This document shows, in pieces, positions 1 to 8,273 of a stretch of DNA of 64,000 nt. This DNA is from Ruminococcus albus AD2013 (lineage in GTDB: Bacteria; Bacillota; Clostridia; Oscillospirales; Ruminococcaceae): the NCBI RefSeq assembly GCF_000526775.1, contig NZ_JAGS01000001.1, positions 1,674,001 to 1,738,000 of the forward strand, written 5' to 3'. Position 1 is the stretch's first letter; each line of letters opens with the position of its first letter. A program made the translations under genes and the position numbers. A model generated the notes under the pieces. It was not told the DNA's origin. It searched no databases and saw only the letters and a program-made list of their open reading frames with translations.

Positions 1-1645
1 AACACTCGATAAGCTTATCCATTATCACCTTATCGGTCAGGGAGTTAAGCTTTGCGCCAACATAACCGTCACCGCCTGCTTTGGCTATGGCTATCTCGTT
101 GTCCATCATTTCAAGCACACGGTTTTGCAGACATCTGGGGGCTACCAGCAGAAGGTCGCTTTTCTCCACAAGTTCTCCCACGGACAGGGCACGGAATACC
201 TCAACAGCGTCCTTGGCGATATCCCTGTTTGATGTCATAAGACAGAGGTCGGTATACAGACCCGCTGTTTTTTCGTTGTAGTTGCCTGTGCCTATCTGGG
301 TGGTATACTTCACGCCATCGGGGGTCTTGCGGGTGATAAGGCAGAGTTTTGAATGTACTTTCAGCCCCTTGGGACCGTACATAACTCTACAGCCCGCTTC
401 TTCAAGCTGTTTCGACCAGCCGATATTGTTCTCCTCGTCGAACCTCGCGCGGAGTTCCACAAGCACGCATACTTCCTTGCCGTTTTCGGCGGCGGCGCAC
501 AGTGCCTTTATCACCTTGGAATTTTTTGCCACACGGTAAAGTGTCATCTTTATGGATACAACACTTTCGTCCTTTGCGGCTTCGTTGAGAAGTCTTATAA
601 AGGACTGTATGGATTCGTAAGGATAGGACAGGAAGAGGTCGCCCTCATCGATCTGGTCTATCATGGGTCGGCTTTCATCTATCATGCGTGAAAGCTGTGG
701 AGTCTGGGGTTCAAAGAACAGTTCTTTCTTGTCAGCCGCTTTATCGAACACCGTGAATACGTAGGAAAGGTCAAGGGGAGTCTTTTCAACAAAGACCTGT
801 TTTTTGGACAGTTCCAGCCTTGTACACAGTTCTTTCTGCAAAGGGTCGGATATCTGCTTGGAAAGCTGCAATCTCACAGGGCAGAGGCGCTTTCTCTTGT
901 TTATCAGTTCAGACATATTCTGCCTGAAATCCAGCTCGCGGTCGAAGCTTTCGTCAACGTCGATATCGGCGTTGCGGGTTATGCGCATCAGGGTCTTTTC
1001 CTCCACCTTATAGCCTGTGAATATCTTGTCGGTAAAGTGGAATATCAGTTCTTCCACCAGTATATAGGCGATGGAATCGTCCTGACGGGGCAGGAATATC
1101 ACCCTCTCGAATTTTTCACTGCAACCGATTATACCCAGTGTTATGCCGCTTTTTGAAGACAGTTTTGCCGCCACGTATATGCTCTTGTTGGGCAGAAAGG
1201 GGAAAGGGTGACGCTTATCGATAACGAGCGCATTTAAGAAAGGCTTGATCTCGTAGGCATAGTAAGCCTCCAGAAATTCAAGCTCCTGTATTGTCAGATT
1301 TTTCATGCTTTTGTGCATGATATTCTTGGGTTCGAGGGCTTTGTGTATGGTCTTGAAGCTTTCGTCCTCGGTGGAAATAAGTTCACGCACCCTTGAATAT
1401 ATAGCGCTCAGCTGTTCCGAGGGCTTCATCTTGGATTTGTTGTCCTTATGGGAATCATCAACAAGAGAAGCGTCATAAAGCGACCCTACCCTGACCATAA
1501 AGAACTCGTCAAGATTGCTGGAATATATGGACTGGAACAGCAGTCTTTCAAGCAGAGGATTGCGCTCGTCACGGGCTTCTTCAAGCACTCGCTGATTGAA
1601 TTTGAGCCATGAAAGCTCACGGTTATCGTATACCCTGTTTTTCAC
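1..1645 (-). CDS. ppk1: Polyphosphate kinase 1, C-terminus cut by window edge
   Basis: Reads as PPK1, which reversibly polymerises the ATP gamma-phosphate into polyphosphate. About 548 codons are visible; the family is usually near 700 residues, so the C-terminal part lies outside the window. The N-terminus has the typical RELSWLKFNQRVLEEA stretch followed by SNLDEFFMVRVGS. Further on come TLYRVAKNS and KVHSKLCLI, where the His of VHSK matches the autophosphorylated histidine region of the family. The start is GTG at 1645, preceded by AGGAGA at a good distance. It stands apart from its neighbours as the last gene seen at this edge. The family call is secure. Confidence 0.95.
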   Translation of the reverse strand, partial: MKNRVYDNRELSWLKFNQRVLEEARDERNPLLERLLFQSIYSSNLDEFFMVRVGSLYDASLVDDSHKDNKSKMKPSEQLSAIYSRVRELISTEDESFKTIHKALEPKNIMHKSMKNLTIQELEFLEAYYAYEIKPFLNALVIDKRHPFPFLPNKSIYVAAKLSSKSGITLGIIGCSEKFERVIFLPRQDDSIAYILVEELIFHFTDKIFTGYKVEEKTLMRITRNADIDVDESFDRELDFRQNMSELINKRKRLCPVRLQLSKQISDPLQKELCTRLELSKKQVFVEKTPLDLSYVFTVFDKAADKKELFFEPQTPQLSRMIDESRPMIDQIDEGDLFLSYPYESIQSFIRLLNEAAKDESVVSIKMTLYRVAKNSKVIKALCAAAENGKEVCVLVELRARFDEENNIGWSKQLEEAGCRVMYGPKGLKVHSKLCLITRKTPDGVKYTTQIGTGNYNEKTAGLYTDLCLMTSNRDIAKDAVEVFRALSVGELVEKSDLLLVAPRCLQNRVLEMMDNEIAIAKAGGDGYVGAKLNSLTDKVIMDKLIEC

Positions 1646-1764
1646 GATATTTTCTCCTATCGTATATAATAAGCTATTATATATTATAGTACATTGTGAC
1701 GAAATTGTCAACAGTTCAAGGACAGGTTATTTCTATTTTGAGATGGGTGGATACGAAAGGAATG

Positions 1765-1790
1765 CCCCCGAGTTTGGAAACCCTCGGGGG
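1765..1790 (-). terminator. GC-rich hairpin downstream of the 1.8-3.3 kb operon
   Basis: CCCCCGAG (1765-1772) pairs with CTCGGGGG (1783-1790) around a 10-nt loop. It lies just past the stop codon of the last - strand gene. The T-tract on that strand is weak, so termination is likely but not certain. Confidence 0.5.
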
Positions 1791-1832
1791 ATAAGTATCG
1801 ACTTTATTCTTTTGATCTCTTGCTTTTCCTCG

Positions 1833-2207
1833 CTATCCAAGAGGCGCATCACACTTCCAGTGCGGCTCCAGCAGGGATAGATCAGGGATATGTTCTTTTA
1901 ATTCTTTCTGAACATTTTCAATACCGACTATTCCTTCAATGAAGATACCATTTATTATTTTATTGTCCGGTATCTCCCAGTCATTTTCAATATATTCTTT
2001 CGGGACTTCATAATCCATTATCAAAAAAACTGTTGTTTCTATCTTGTTTTCATTTATGAATCTATCAAGCATTTCTTTACCGCGTTCCGTTTCAACATAT
2101 CCTCGCACAGACACAAAGTGTCGCAAATCGCGGGAAGAAGATGATATTTCCGCAGACAGCAAAACACCTGTGATCAGATCATTGATTTGCTTTCTTGACA
2201 GCTCCAT
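1833..2207 (-). CDS. Hypothetical protein, 124 aa
   Basis: I do not recognise this family. It is a small soluble protein beginning MELSRKQINDLITG, with no signal peptide or membrane segment and an acidic middle. I chose the ATG at 2207, which has GGAGGTG six bases upstream; an in-frame GTG nine bases earlier would overlap that ribosome site. It follows a TPR protein by about 23 bases and is the last of three co-directional genes (DUF3592-like membrane protein, TPR protein, this one), probably one transcript ending at the hairpin near 1765-1790. Function unknown. Confidence 0.7.
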   Translation of the reverse strand: MELSRKQINDLITGVLLSAEISSSSRDLRHFVSVRGYVETERGKEMLDRFINENKIETTVFLIMDYEVPKEYIENDWEIPDNKIINGIFIEGIVGIENVQKELKEHIPDLSLLEPHWKCDAPLG

Positions 2208-2230
2208 TTGTTTCACCTCCGAATCATGAT

Positions 2231-2647
2231 CTATATCATATCTTTGATAAGATCAAAATATTTTTCATCATCGCTTTTAAAAATATCTTCGCCTGCAAGC
2301 ATATAGGCACGCATAAGATATTCCGTAGCATCATCTTTTCCCAGTTCATGGGAACACTGTCCCAGACGCAGCATCACAAATGGATTTGTATAACCTTCGC
2401 CCGATATATTTGATCTTGCATCACACAGATAGGAATATGCTTTCTCATATTCGCCCACCATGAACCAGGCATCTGCAACAGATGTCTGAAACCACACTGC
2501 TTCACTTTGCGCATTCAGCGGTCTGTCCAGAAAATCCAAGCCTTTCAGCCATACTTGTATAGCCTCGGAATATTTACCCTCATCAAAAAGTGCATTTCCC
2601 TCTTCGGCATAATCATCTGTGGTTTTCTTTTTTGTAAACAGCCCCAT
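2231..2647 (-). CDS. Tetratricopeptide-repeat protein, 138 aa
   Basis: Small helical protein with TPR-like repeats: a segment of the form NALFDEGKYSEAIQVWLKGL (about residues 18-37), a second around ADAWFMVGEYEKAYSYLCDA, and a third around LRLGQCSHELGKDDATEYLMRA. Such repeats bind peptides or partner proteins; no catalytic motif is visible. The start ATG has AAGG about nine bases upstream. It lies between a membrane protein and a small unknown protein in one short operon. The partner cannot be named from sequence. Confidence 0.75.
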   Translation of the reverse strand: MGLFTKKKTTDDYAEEGNALFDEGKYSEAIQVWLKGLDFLDRPLNAQSEAVWFQTSVADAWFMVGEYEKAYSYLCDARSNISGEGYTNPFVMLRLGQCSHELGKDDATEYLMRAYMLAGEDIFKSDDEKYFDLIKDMI

Positions 2648-2677
2648 AGTATGACCTTCTTTCGCAAATCAACATTC

Positions 2678-3322
2678 TCAGATTGTAGCTTCATCTTTTT
2701 TGATCTCTTGTTTTTTGACCTCTTGCTTAGGTTTCTGATACAGCCGCCATATCATAAGGATCAAGAGGACCCATATTGCATCCCAGATTATCCCGAAGAT
2801 GATGAGAAATACATACATTACCGAATCACCAAGATCCTTGACATAATGATCTTCAGGGTCATCGGGATCACATCTGACTTTGATCTCATCTCCCTTTTCG
2901 ATTTTGTGGCTGGTTTTAATTGTATCAGTGAAAGTTTCGCCATTGTATTCAAAAGTATAATTGGCTGAATAATTATAGCTTGTAGAACGGATCCCCTTAC
3001 TGGTTCTTCCCCTTACTATTTGTACGGATACATCTGTGACTATTTCGCCCTTAACTTCGGCTGAGCAGGCGATCTGGTGTGTGATCTCGGATATACCCAT
3101 TTTTATCATAGCTGCTCCGAAGATCAGAAATGGCAGGCAACAGATAGAAGCTATAATCACTGCCTTGACAGGTGAGGTCTTTTTCGGCTTTTCTGTGGCT
3201 TTGGAAACTTTTCGTTTTGGTTTTTTGGGCGGCGTTTGGTTATACTGGTACTTTTTATTCTTTTTGTTATTTTCGATCTTCTCGATTTTCTTTTTATTCT
3301 TCTTGTATTTCTTTTTGCTCAT
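2678..3322 (-). CDS. DUF3592-like membrane protein, about 214 aa
   Basis: A very Lys-rich cytoplasmic N-terminus (KKKYKKNKKK) leads to a hydrophobic segment (VIIASICCLPFLIFGAAMI), an extracytoplasmic beta-rich domain with YTFEYNGETFTDTIK and a KGDEIKVRCDPDDPEDHYV stretch, and a second hydrophobic segment before a Lys-rich tail. This two-helix layout with an inserted small domain resembles DUF3592 proteins, whose role is unknown. The start is uncertain: ATG 3322 is used here, TTG 3340 is possible, and neither has a clear ribosome site. The right end of the IS607 element lies immediately upstream, so insertion may have displaced the original promoter. Confidence 0.6.
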   Translation of the reverse strand: MSKKKYKKNKKKIEKIENNKKNKKYQYNQTPPKKPKRKVSKATEKPKKTSPVKAVIIASICCLPFLIFGAAMIKMGISEITHQIACSAEVKGEIVTDVSVQIVRGRTSKGIRSTSYNYSANYTFEYNGETFTDTIKTSHKIEKGDEIKVRCDPDDPEDHYVKDLGDSVMYVFLIIFGIIWDAIWVLLILMIWRLYQKPKQEVKKQEIKKDEATI

Positions 3323-3339
3323 TTTGGTTCTGCCACTCA

Positions 3340-3353
3340 AAATGTGATTAAAT
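3340..3353 (+). repeat. 14-bp inverted repeat, right end of IS607
   Basis: AAATGTGATTAAAT; the exact reverse complement is at 5309-5322 at the other end of the element. It may be a TnpA recognition or core-flanking site. Confidence 0.6.
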
Positions 3354-3560
3354 ATACTTACATCGAGATGTTGTAAGTTCTCGCGAACATTACTTACTGC
3401 TTCACAATGTATGCTTTTGATTGACCGAAATCATATCTACTCACAAGTTCTTGTACACTCCACAGTCGTTAATTCCCGAAATAGCCTTCGGTACATACTT
3501 ACGTTTGCGTTTAATTATGCAACTTCGTAAGTCATGGCATCTTTCAAATTAAGGGCAGCA
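3340..3560 (-). ncRNA. Probable TnpB omega RNA from the element right end
   Basis: TnpB proteins use a guide RNA made from the 3' end of tnpB and the element's right end. Downstream of the tnpB stop on the same strand are two compact hairpins: GTTC-GCGA-GAAC (3377-3388) and ACTTACA...TGTAAGT (3356-3378). They sit just inside the inverted repeat, where an omega RNA 3' scaffold would end before reading into flanking DNA as guide. Limits are approximate; family knowledge plus position, not a covariance-model hit. Confidence 0.45.
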
Positions 3561-4675
3561 TTGAGATCTCTGTCTTCGACATAACCACAACTGCATTTAT
3601 AGATTCTATCTGAAAGCCTTAAATCTTTCTTGATGCATCCGCAACAGTGGCAGATTTTAGATGATGGATACCATCTGTCTACAACTCTTAATTCAATACC
3701 ATTTTCGTTGCATTTGACCTGAAGTTTCGCTCTGAATTCATAAAACTTCTGTGCCGCAACCGTTTTTGAAAGATGCCTGTTCTTCATCATTCCTTTTACA
3801 TTCAAATCCTCAATCGTTATATAAGATGGCTTGGTTTTTACTATCTCAGCGATTGTCTTATTGATGTAGTCAGTACGGATATTATCTATCCTATGATAAA
3901 GTTTCTGTACTTTGAGCTTTTGTTTTTGTATATTTTTTTGAGCGGACTCTCCTTTCTTTAAATTTTCATATTTGCGAGAAAGACATCTTTGCTCTCTTCG
4001 TAATTGTTTTTCAAGTTTCTTAACTTTGCCAGACTTGTTGATATTCTTGAATGTTTTACCGTTAGAAATAATCGCTAAATCCTTTAATCCTAAATCAATA
4101 CCGATACCTTCGCTGCTGTTTTTGGTGATTTTGTTGTCAGGTATTTCTACAAGTGCAGATACATAATATCTTCCTGCTTTTTTAGAAACTGTACCGCTTT
4201 TGATTTTCCAACCATCTTTAGTTGTTGGTATATAACCCTTTTCTTTAAGTTTTACCCAACCAAGAGTAGGGATATTTATTCTATGTCTTTCACAAGCACA
4301 ATCTTTTGGATTATTCTTTACAAAATACATTTTCACATCAGATTTATCCTTTTTCTTATAGTTGGGATAACCGCTTTGATGCTTAAAAAATTTTGTAAAA
4401 GCAGCACATCCATCTTCAATAGATTTCTTTACAGATTTAGAACTTACTTCCTTAATCCATAGTTTATCTGGATTATTTGGAAGATATTCGTTATTTAGCC
4501 AGACGCTAAAACTCTTTCCACTCATGAACTTTTCGCCTTTATCGTAAAGTTCTTTGTTATGAGTAAGATAAAAGTTATAAACGTATCTGCAAGTTCCAAT
4601 AGTCTTATTGATTTTAGCTTTCTGTTCCAATGTTGGACTAATTTCCGTCTTGAAGCTCTTTAGCAATTTCCTCAT
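3515..4675 (-). CDS. tnpB: TnpB RNA-guided endonuclease of IS607
   Basis: 386-residue TnpB, the ancestor type of Cas12 nucleases. The RuvC catalytic triad is intact: Asp194 in GIDLGLKD, Glu289 in TIEDLNVKGM and Asp370 in DRDLNAALNL. A zinc ribbon with Cys342, Cys345, Cys361 and Cys363 lies between the last two. The N-terminal REC/wedge part begins LLKSFKTEI, usual for the family. It overlaps the end of tnpA by 38 bases, so translation is probably coupled. The ATG has GAAGGGG almost touching it, so TTG three codons later is an alternative start. Role: nicks or cleaves DNA beside a transposon-associated motif and promotes retention of the element. Confidence 0.93.
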   Translation of the reverse strand: MRKLLKSFKTEISPTLEQKAKINKTIGTCRYVYNFYLTHNKELYDKGEKFMSGKSFSVWLNNEYLPNNPDKLWIKEVSSKSVKKSIEDGCAAFTKFFKHQSGYPNYKKKDKSDVKMYFVKNNPKDCACERHRINIPTLGWVKLKEKGYIPTTKDGWKIKSGTVSKKAGRYYVSALVEIPDNKITKNSSEGIGIDLGLKDLAIISNGKTFKNINKSGKVKKLEKQLRREQRCLSRKYENLKKGESAQKNIQKQKLKVQKLYHRIDNIRTDYINKTIAEIVKTKPSYITIEDLNVKGMMKNRHLSKTVAAQKFYEFRAKLQVKCNENGIELRVVDRWYPSSKICHCCGCIKKDLRLSDRIYKCSCGYVEDRDLNAALNLKDAMTYEVA

Positions 4676-5276
4676 CCCCTTCTATTTGTTTCTTATACTT
4701 ACGAAGTCCGTACAACCTGCAAGAAAATACATGAAGAATTGAAACAATGTCCTGCACGAGTTCTTCTTGTGGCGATAATTCTTCATTGTTTACCACCACA
4801 ATAGTTGTATTAAACTTCATGCAGAATTTTTCAAACCAGTCATAGCCAAACCTGATAAATCTATCTTTATGTGTGACTATGATAGTTTTGATTTTTTGTT
4901 CCATCACCTCATCTAATAGTTCATTCCACTTTTTACGGTTATAATTTAAACCACTTCCATAATCTTCAATACATTGGTCTACACTAATGCCTTTAGCATT
5001 ACAGAACTGTCGTAAAAAGGATACTTGTTTTTGTAAGTCATCTTTTTGATTTCTCGTAGACACTCTGGCATAAATAACGATCTGACGATTATCGTTTTCT
5101 GTATTTATACCTTTAAACTGAAGATATTGGTCGTAAGTGTAATAACGCCTGTCAGTTGGGGTTCGGTTTGCTTTTAATATGCCTTCTCTGTCCCATCGTT
5201 GAAGTGTTTTTACTGAAACACCTAACAATTCGGCAAAATCTTTTGGTTTGTAATTTGTGATATTTGATGTATTCAT
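4638..5276 (-). CDS. tnpA: IS607 serine recombinase TnpA
   Basis: 212 residues with a MerR-like helix-turn-helix at about 10-55 (KPKDFAELLGVSVKTLQRWDREG) and a resolvase catalytic domain after it. The nucleophilic serine is Ser73 in YARVST, with Arg71 conserved; THKDRFIRFG and the SCRLYGLRKYKK end also match the family. It catalyses strand exchange for element movement. The start ATG 5276 has AAAGGAG nine bases upstream; an upstream in-frame extension lacks support. That ribosome site sits in a perfect 8-bp hairpin (5281-5300), suggesting low translation or autoregulation. Confidence 0.93.
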   Translation of the reverse strand: MNTSNITNYKPKDFAELLGVSVKTLQRWDREGILKANRTPTDRRYYTYDQYLQFKGINTENDNRQIVIYARVSTRNQKDDLQKQVSFLRQFCNAKGISVDQCIEDYGSGLNYNRKKWNELLDEVMEQKIKTIIVTHKDRFIRFGYDWFEKFCMKFNTTIVVVNNEELSPQEELVQDIVSILHVFSCRLYGLRKYKKQIEGDEEIAKELQDGN

Positions 5277-5280
5277 AATA

Positions 5281-5300
5281 ATATACTCCTTTGAGTATAT
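5281..5300 (-). promoter_or_regulatory. Hairpin occluding the tnpA ribosome binding site
   Basis: ATATACTC and GAGTATAT form a perfect 8-bp stem around a four-base loop. On the - strand the tnpA AAAGGAG lies in the loop and 3' arm, so the folded mRNA would hide it. It could also be a DNA-level TnpA operator. Confidence 0.6.
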
Positions 5301-5308
5301 TTTAACAC

Positions 5309-5322
5309 ATTTAATCACATTT
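5309..5322 (-). repeat. 14-bp inverted repeat, left end of IS607
   Basis: Reverse complement of AAATGTGATTAAAT found at 3340-3353. It lies just upstream of tnpA. Confidence 0.6.
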
Positions 5323-5470
5323 GTCAACTCATTTGATTACTTAACAACCGCTCCTTGTCTTTCTATCCTCAATTGCTATCAAAAAATATGTTGTTGCCCT
5401 GACAATAATTATTAATAACGGTCATCCATTTACCGCACCACTACAAAGCGCTGTAAATATCGTGTTGACA

Positions 5471-5505
5471 TTATTCTCCCCCCGACTGCGTCGGGAGGAG
5501 AATAA
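5471..5505 (-). terminator. Strong hairpin after the dockerin gene
   Basis: TTATTCTCC (5471-5479) pairs with GGAGAATAA (5497-5505); inside it CCCGAC pairs with GTCGGG. It is downstream of the - strand dockerin gene but lacks a T-tract on that strand, so it may stabilise the mRNA end rather than terminate. Confidence 0.5.
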
Positions 5506-5540
5506 TAGCCTTAGTATTTAATGTTCCGATACAGCACCGA

Positions 5541-6800
5541 TCAATCAGGTATATCAATGATATCAGTATATTCCGGATCGATAAGCAGTCTCTTTCCCTT
5601 GATATGTGCCGCCAGCTTTGCAAGGTCGATGATGTTGAGCTTTCCGTCGCCGTTGAAGTCGGCGATAGTCGGGTCGGGGAGCATTTTTCTGCCTTTGATG
5701 TGGGCGGCAAGCCGCGCGAGGTCTGCGATATTGACTATTCCGTCATAGTTGATATCGCCGAGCACTTTATCAAGAGCTTCTATCTCGGTGTAGAAAACTC
5801 CGCCATTAGTTATATCATCGCCATGATATTCAACCTTTTCTCCGTTGACTGAGGCTTCAAACTTCTTTGAAAAAAGCCCGCCGTTTGCAGGGGAAAGCCT
5901 GAACTTCAGACCATAGACCTTTCCTGCCGTGAATTGATCGACCTCGCCGAATTCGTTGAGAGAATCCAGTTCAGTCCACTCCATATCACTTATCTCGACA
6001 CCGGCGGGGATATTGCCGAACCATTCATTGGGGTCGGTTGAAGTTTTTCTGCCCTCGCGGGGTGTTTTAAGGGTAAGGTCGGCTTTTTTGGTTCTCGGGT
6101 CGCCGATCATCCATATGTATCCGTTATATATGCCCTTGGTGAACACGAATGTCATCTGGGATTTTTCAGCAAAGTCATGATTATTACCCATAAAAGTATC
6201 ACATACTACACCATCATCGACGTATGACATACCGATAGGATAAAGTTCCCCGGGTTCGGCATCTTCGGGTACACGGAAATCTATCGTAAAAAGGCTTGCC
6301 TTTTCGATAGGTACCGCTGTGTCGGAATAGGCATAGAACGCCAGCTGACCTTCCTCCACCATTGCAGAACCTGTGGTAAATCCTTCCACAGCTTTTCCGG
6401 GATTTATCAGTTCGCCCTTGGAGTTTTCAACGACCTTCAATCTGGTGTCATAGAAAATATGGAATTTCATTGTGCTTACAGGCGTTTCAACACCAAGCAG
6501 GCTGAAATATACCCTCTGCACCTTGCCGTGCGCGTATTCGGGTTCAAGACCTATCTTGTCGGCAAATAACATTACCCAGCCGTCAAAATCCCTCGGATCG
6601 ATCTTCGGGGTGTTCCACGAAGGCGGCTGTATCCAGTAGGAACTGTCATACTTTACTTCCTTGTCGTCCTGTTTGTTGAAATAGTTTTCATAAGGCGCCG
6701 CCTTTGCCCTGACAGCAGTATCCGGCAGAAATAATGCCAGTGTCAGCGCCATCATAAGTGCCGTTAAAAAGCTCAATGATCTTTCAGATTTTTTCCTCAT
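5541..6800 (-). CDS. Secreted protein with cohesin-like domain and C-terminal type I dockerin
   Basis: 419 residues with a Sec signal peptide (RKKSERSLSFLTALMMALTL, cleavage likely near AKA-AP). The region from about 90 to 215 has the beta-sandwich pattern of cohesins: YFSLLGVETPVSTMKFHIFYD, an LxVVENS step and a FTIDFRVPEDAEPGE strand. A second beta-rich module follows. Near the end are two EF-hand-like dockerin repeats, GDINYDGIVNIADLARLAAHI and DFNGDGKLNIIDLAKLAAHI, whose Asp/Asn residues bind calcium. Dockerins attach proteins to scaffoldins in cellulosome-type systems; a cohesin as well would let it act as an adaptor. The cohesin call is by pattern only. The start has GGAGG upstream. Confidence 0.82.
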   Translation of the reverse strand: MRKKSERSLSFLTALMMALTLALFLPDTAVRAKAAPYENYFNKQDDKEVKYDSSYWIQPPSWNTPKIDPRDFDGWVMLFADKIGLEPEYAHGKVQRVYFSLLGVETPVSTMKFHIFYDTRLKVVENSKGELINPGKAVEGFTTGSAMVEEGQLAFYAYSDTAVPIEKASLFTIDFRVPEDAEPGELYPIGMSYVDDGVVCDTFMGNNHDFAEKSQMTFVFTKGIYNGYIWMIGDPRTKKADLTLKTPREGRKTSTDPNEWFGNIPAGVEISDMEWTELDSLNEFGEVDQFTAGKVYGLKFRLSPANGGLFSKKFEASVNGEKVEYHGDDITNGGVFYTEIEALDKVLGDINYDGIVNIADLARLAAHIKGRKMLPDPTIADFNGDGKLNIIDLAKLAAHIKGKRLLIDPEYTDIIDIPD

Positions 6801-6886
6801 ATTTTTCCTCCAATCGAAACAGAGTTTTACGGGCGTATTATTATGGCTAAATTATATAACATATTTTTCCTGATGTCAATGATATT

Positions 6887-8245
6887 TCAGTAAATAATCT
6901 TGTATTTCCTGAGTAATTCAAGGTTATGCTCTTTTCGCCTTTCAAGTTCTTCCATTGTCTGCTTGTGTATTTCTTCATCTTCAAGAAATGTTTTCACTCT
7001 TTGACGAGATTCATTATATCGTTGTTCATATTCTAAACGATCTTGTGTTATTTTTTCCTGTGAAAAATTGTATCTTTTATTTGATTCATCAATCTTTTCC
7101 AACGCAGTAGAGTACCGTTTTTCAAGATCAGCCAGCGGATTATCTAAAATATACTTGATCACAGTATCACTATATGGCGCAGCAAGAGATTCATTTATTG
7201 GCAATGAAATAACCGTAATATGATTTTTAAACATACATTCATTATAATCTGCTACATCTTTGAGCGTTTTAACATTATCCAGAACAGGGAGTATCCATGT
7301 CATAGTTGCATTAAATGAATTCTGAACGGCGTCTGATAAAGGCATAAGATTATAATAGTCAAAACCGCCCTTATCAAATGGCTTGTCTGTTATATGCCAC
7401 TCATGATAGAAATCCCATAGATCTTTATACCAAGTTTCGTTTTGTCGGAATGTACGGTCAATACAAAGATCTTTGCGGTAAACAGTAGCGATCGCACCAA
7501 AGGGTACCAGCTGATTTTTCATATCATGGATACCGACAATATGTATGATCTCATCGTTGATAACACGAACGTACAGTGGGATACGAACTTTTGGCTTTTT
7601 AAAGCCTAATGGTTCAAGTGCCTCACCGTAGATCTGCGTAAACAAAGTGTTTAACGTCGGCTTTTTTTCTTCAGCCCTTTTAAAACTGAGTTTTAGTATA
7701 CTTTCGTCATTTCTTATGCCGAGTTCATCACTATCAGCGAGCATATCCACGCCGAAAAGCGATGATATCATGCTAAGTCTTTCATCAGCCATGAGATCAC
7801 TTTCGCCGGTCAACTCAATGAGTTTTTCGATATCTGCTTTGTTATTCAGCAATGGTTTCCAGCATTCGGGCTTTATTTCATTATTTCCCATGCCGTAGAT
7901 CTCACCATCGCCCACAACGATCCTATCTGCACTCTCTCCTGTTTTGTCAAAGAGTTCAAGTACTGCGATATCGCTGTCGGTTATAACCTCGGTAATACAA
8001 GGAAGTTTCATGCTTTTTGAAATAGCCTTGGCATCATTAAAAAGCGCTCTTGAATCATCACTGCTGTCCATATCAGCAAGAGTTGACCACTGCTGATCAA
8101 CAGATAACGCAATGATATAAGTTTTCACGGCTTCATCGTCATCACATGGCACGAAGCCTTTCTTTTTCATATATGCATTAAATCCCTTGACAAATTTTTC
8201 TTTGTCACCTATCTTAAAATGCACTGTATTTGAAAAGTTACCCAT
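6887..8245 (-). CDS. Hypothetical protein, 452 aa, coiled-coil C-terminus
   Basis: Not recognised. No signal peptide or membrane segment. The first 380 residues look like mixed alpha/beta globular domains with an N-terminal segment containing VHFKIGDKEKFVKGFNAYMKKKG. The last 65 or so residues are highly charged and helical (YEQRYNESRQRVKTFLEDEE, then KQTMEELERRKEHNLELLRK), probably a coiled coil. Start ATG has TAGGAGA upstream. It stands alone between the dockerin gene and glpK, and no promoter or partner points to a role. Confidence 0.7.
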   Translation of the reverse strand: MGNFSNTVHFKIGDKEKFVKGFNAYMKKKGFVPCDDDEAVKTYIIALSVDQQWSTLADMDSSDDSRALFNDAKAISKSMKLPCITEVITDSDIAVLELFDKTGESADRIVVGDGEIYGMGNNEIKPECWKPLLNNKADIEKLIELTGESDLMADERLSMISSLFGVDMLADSDELGIRNDESILKLSFKRAEEKKPTLNTLFTQIYGEALEPLGFKKPKVRIPLYVRVINDEIIHIVGIHDMKNQLVPFGAIATVYRKDLCIDRTFRQNETWYKDLWDFYHEWHITDKPFDKGGFDYYNLMPLSDAVQNSFNATMTWILPVLDNVKTLKDVADYNECMFKNHITVISLPINESLAAPYSDTVIKYILDNPLADLEKRYSTALEKIDESNKRYNFSQEKITQDRLEYEQRYNESRQRVKTFLEDEEIHKQTMEELERRKEHNLELLRKYKIIY

Positions 8246-8273
8246 ATTATTCTCCTATAATTCTTGTATTTTT

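Larger units (their letters stand above)
3340..5322 (-). mobile_element. IS607-family insertion sequence
   Basis: The element carries overlapping tnpA (MerR-type HTH plus serine recombinase) and tnpB genes, the hallmark of IS607. It is more AT-rich than its surroundings. Both ends carry a perfect 14-base inverted repeat (AAATGTGATTAAAT at 3340-3353, reverse complement at 5309-5322), used here as provisional boundaries. IS607 elements make little or no target duplication, so exact ends cannot be fixed by eye. Both reading frames are intact. Confidence 0.85.
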
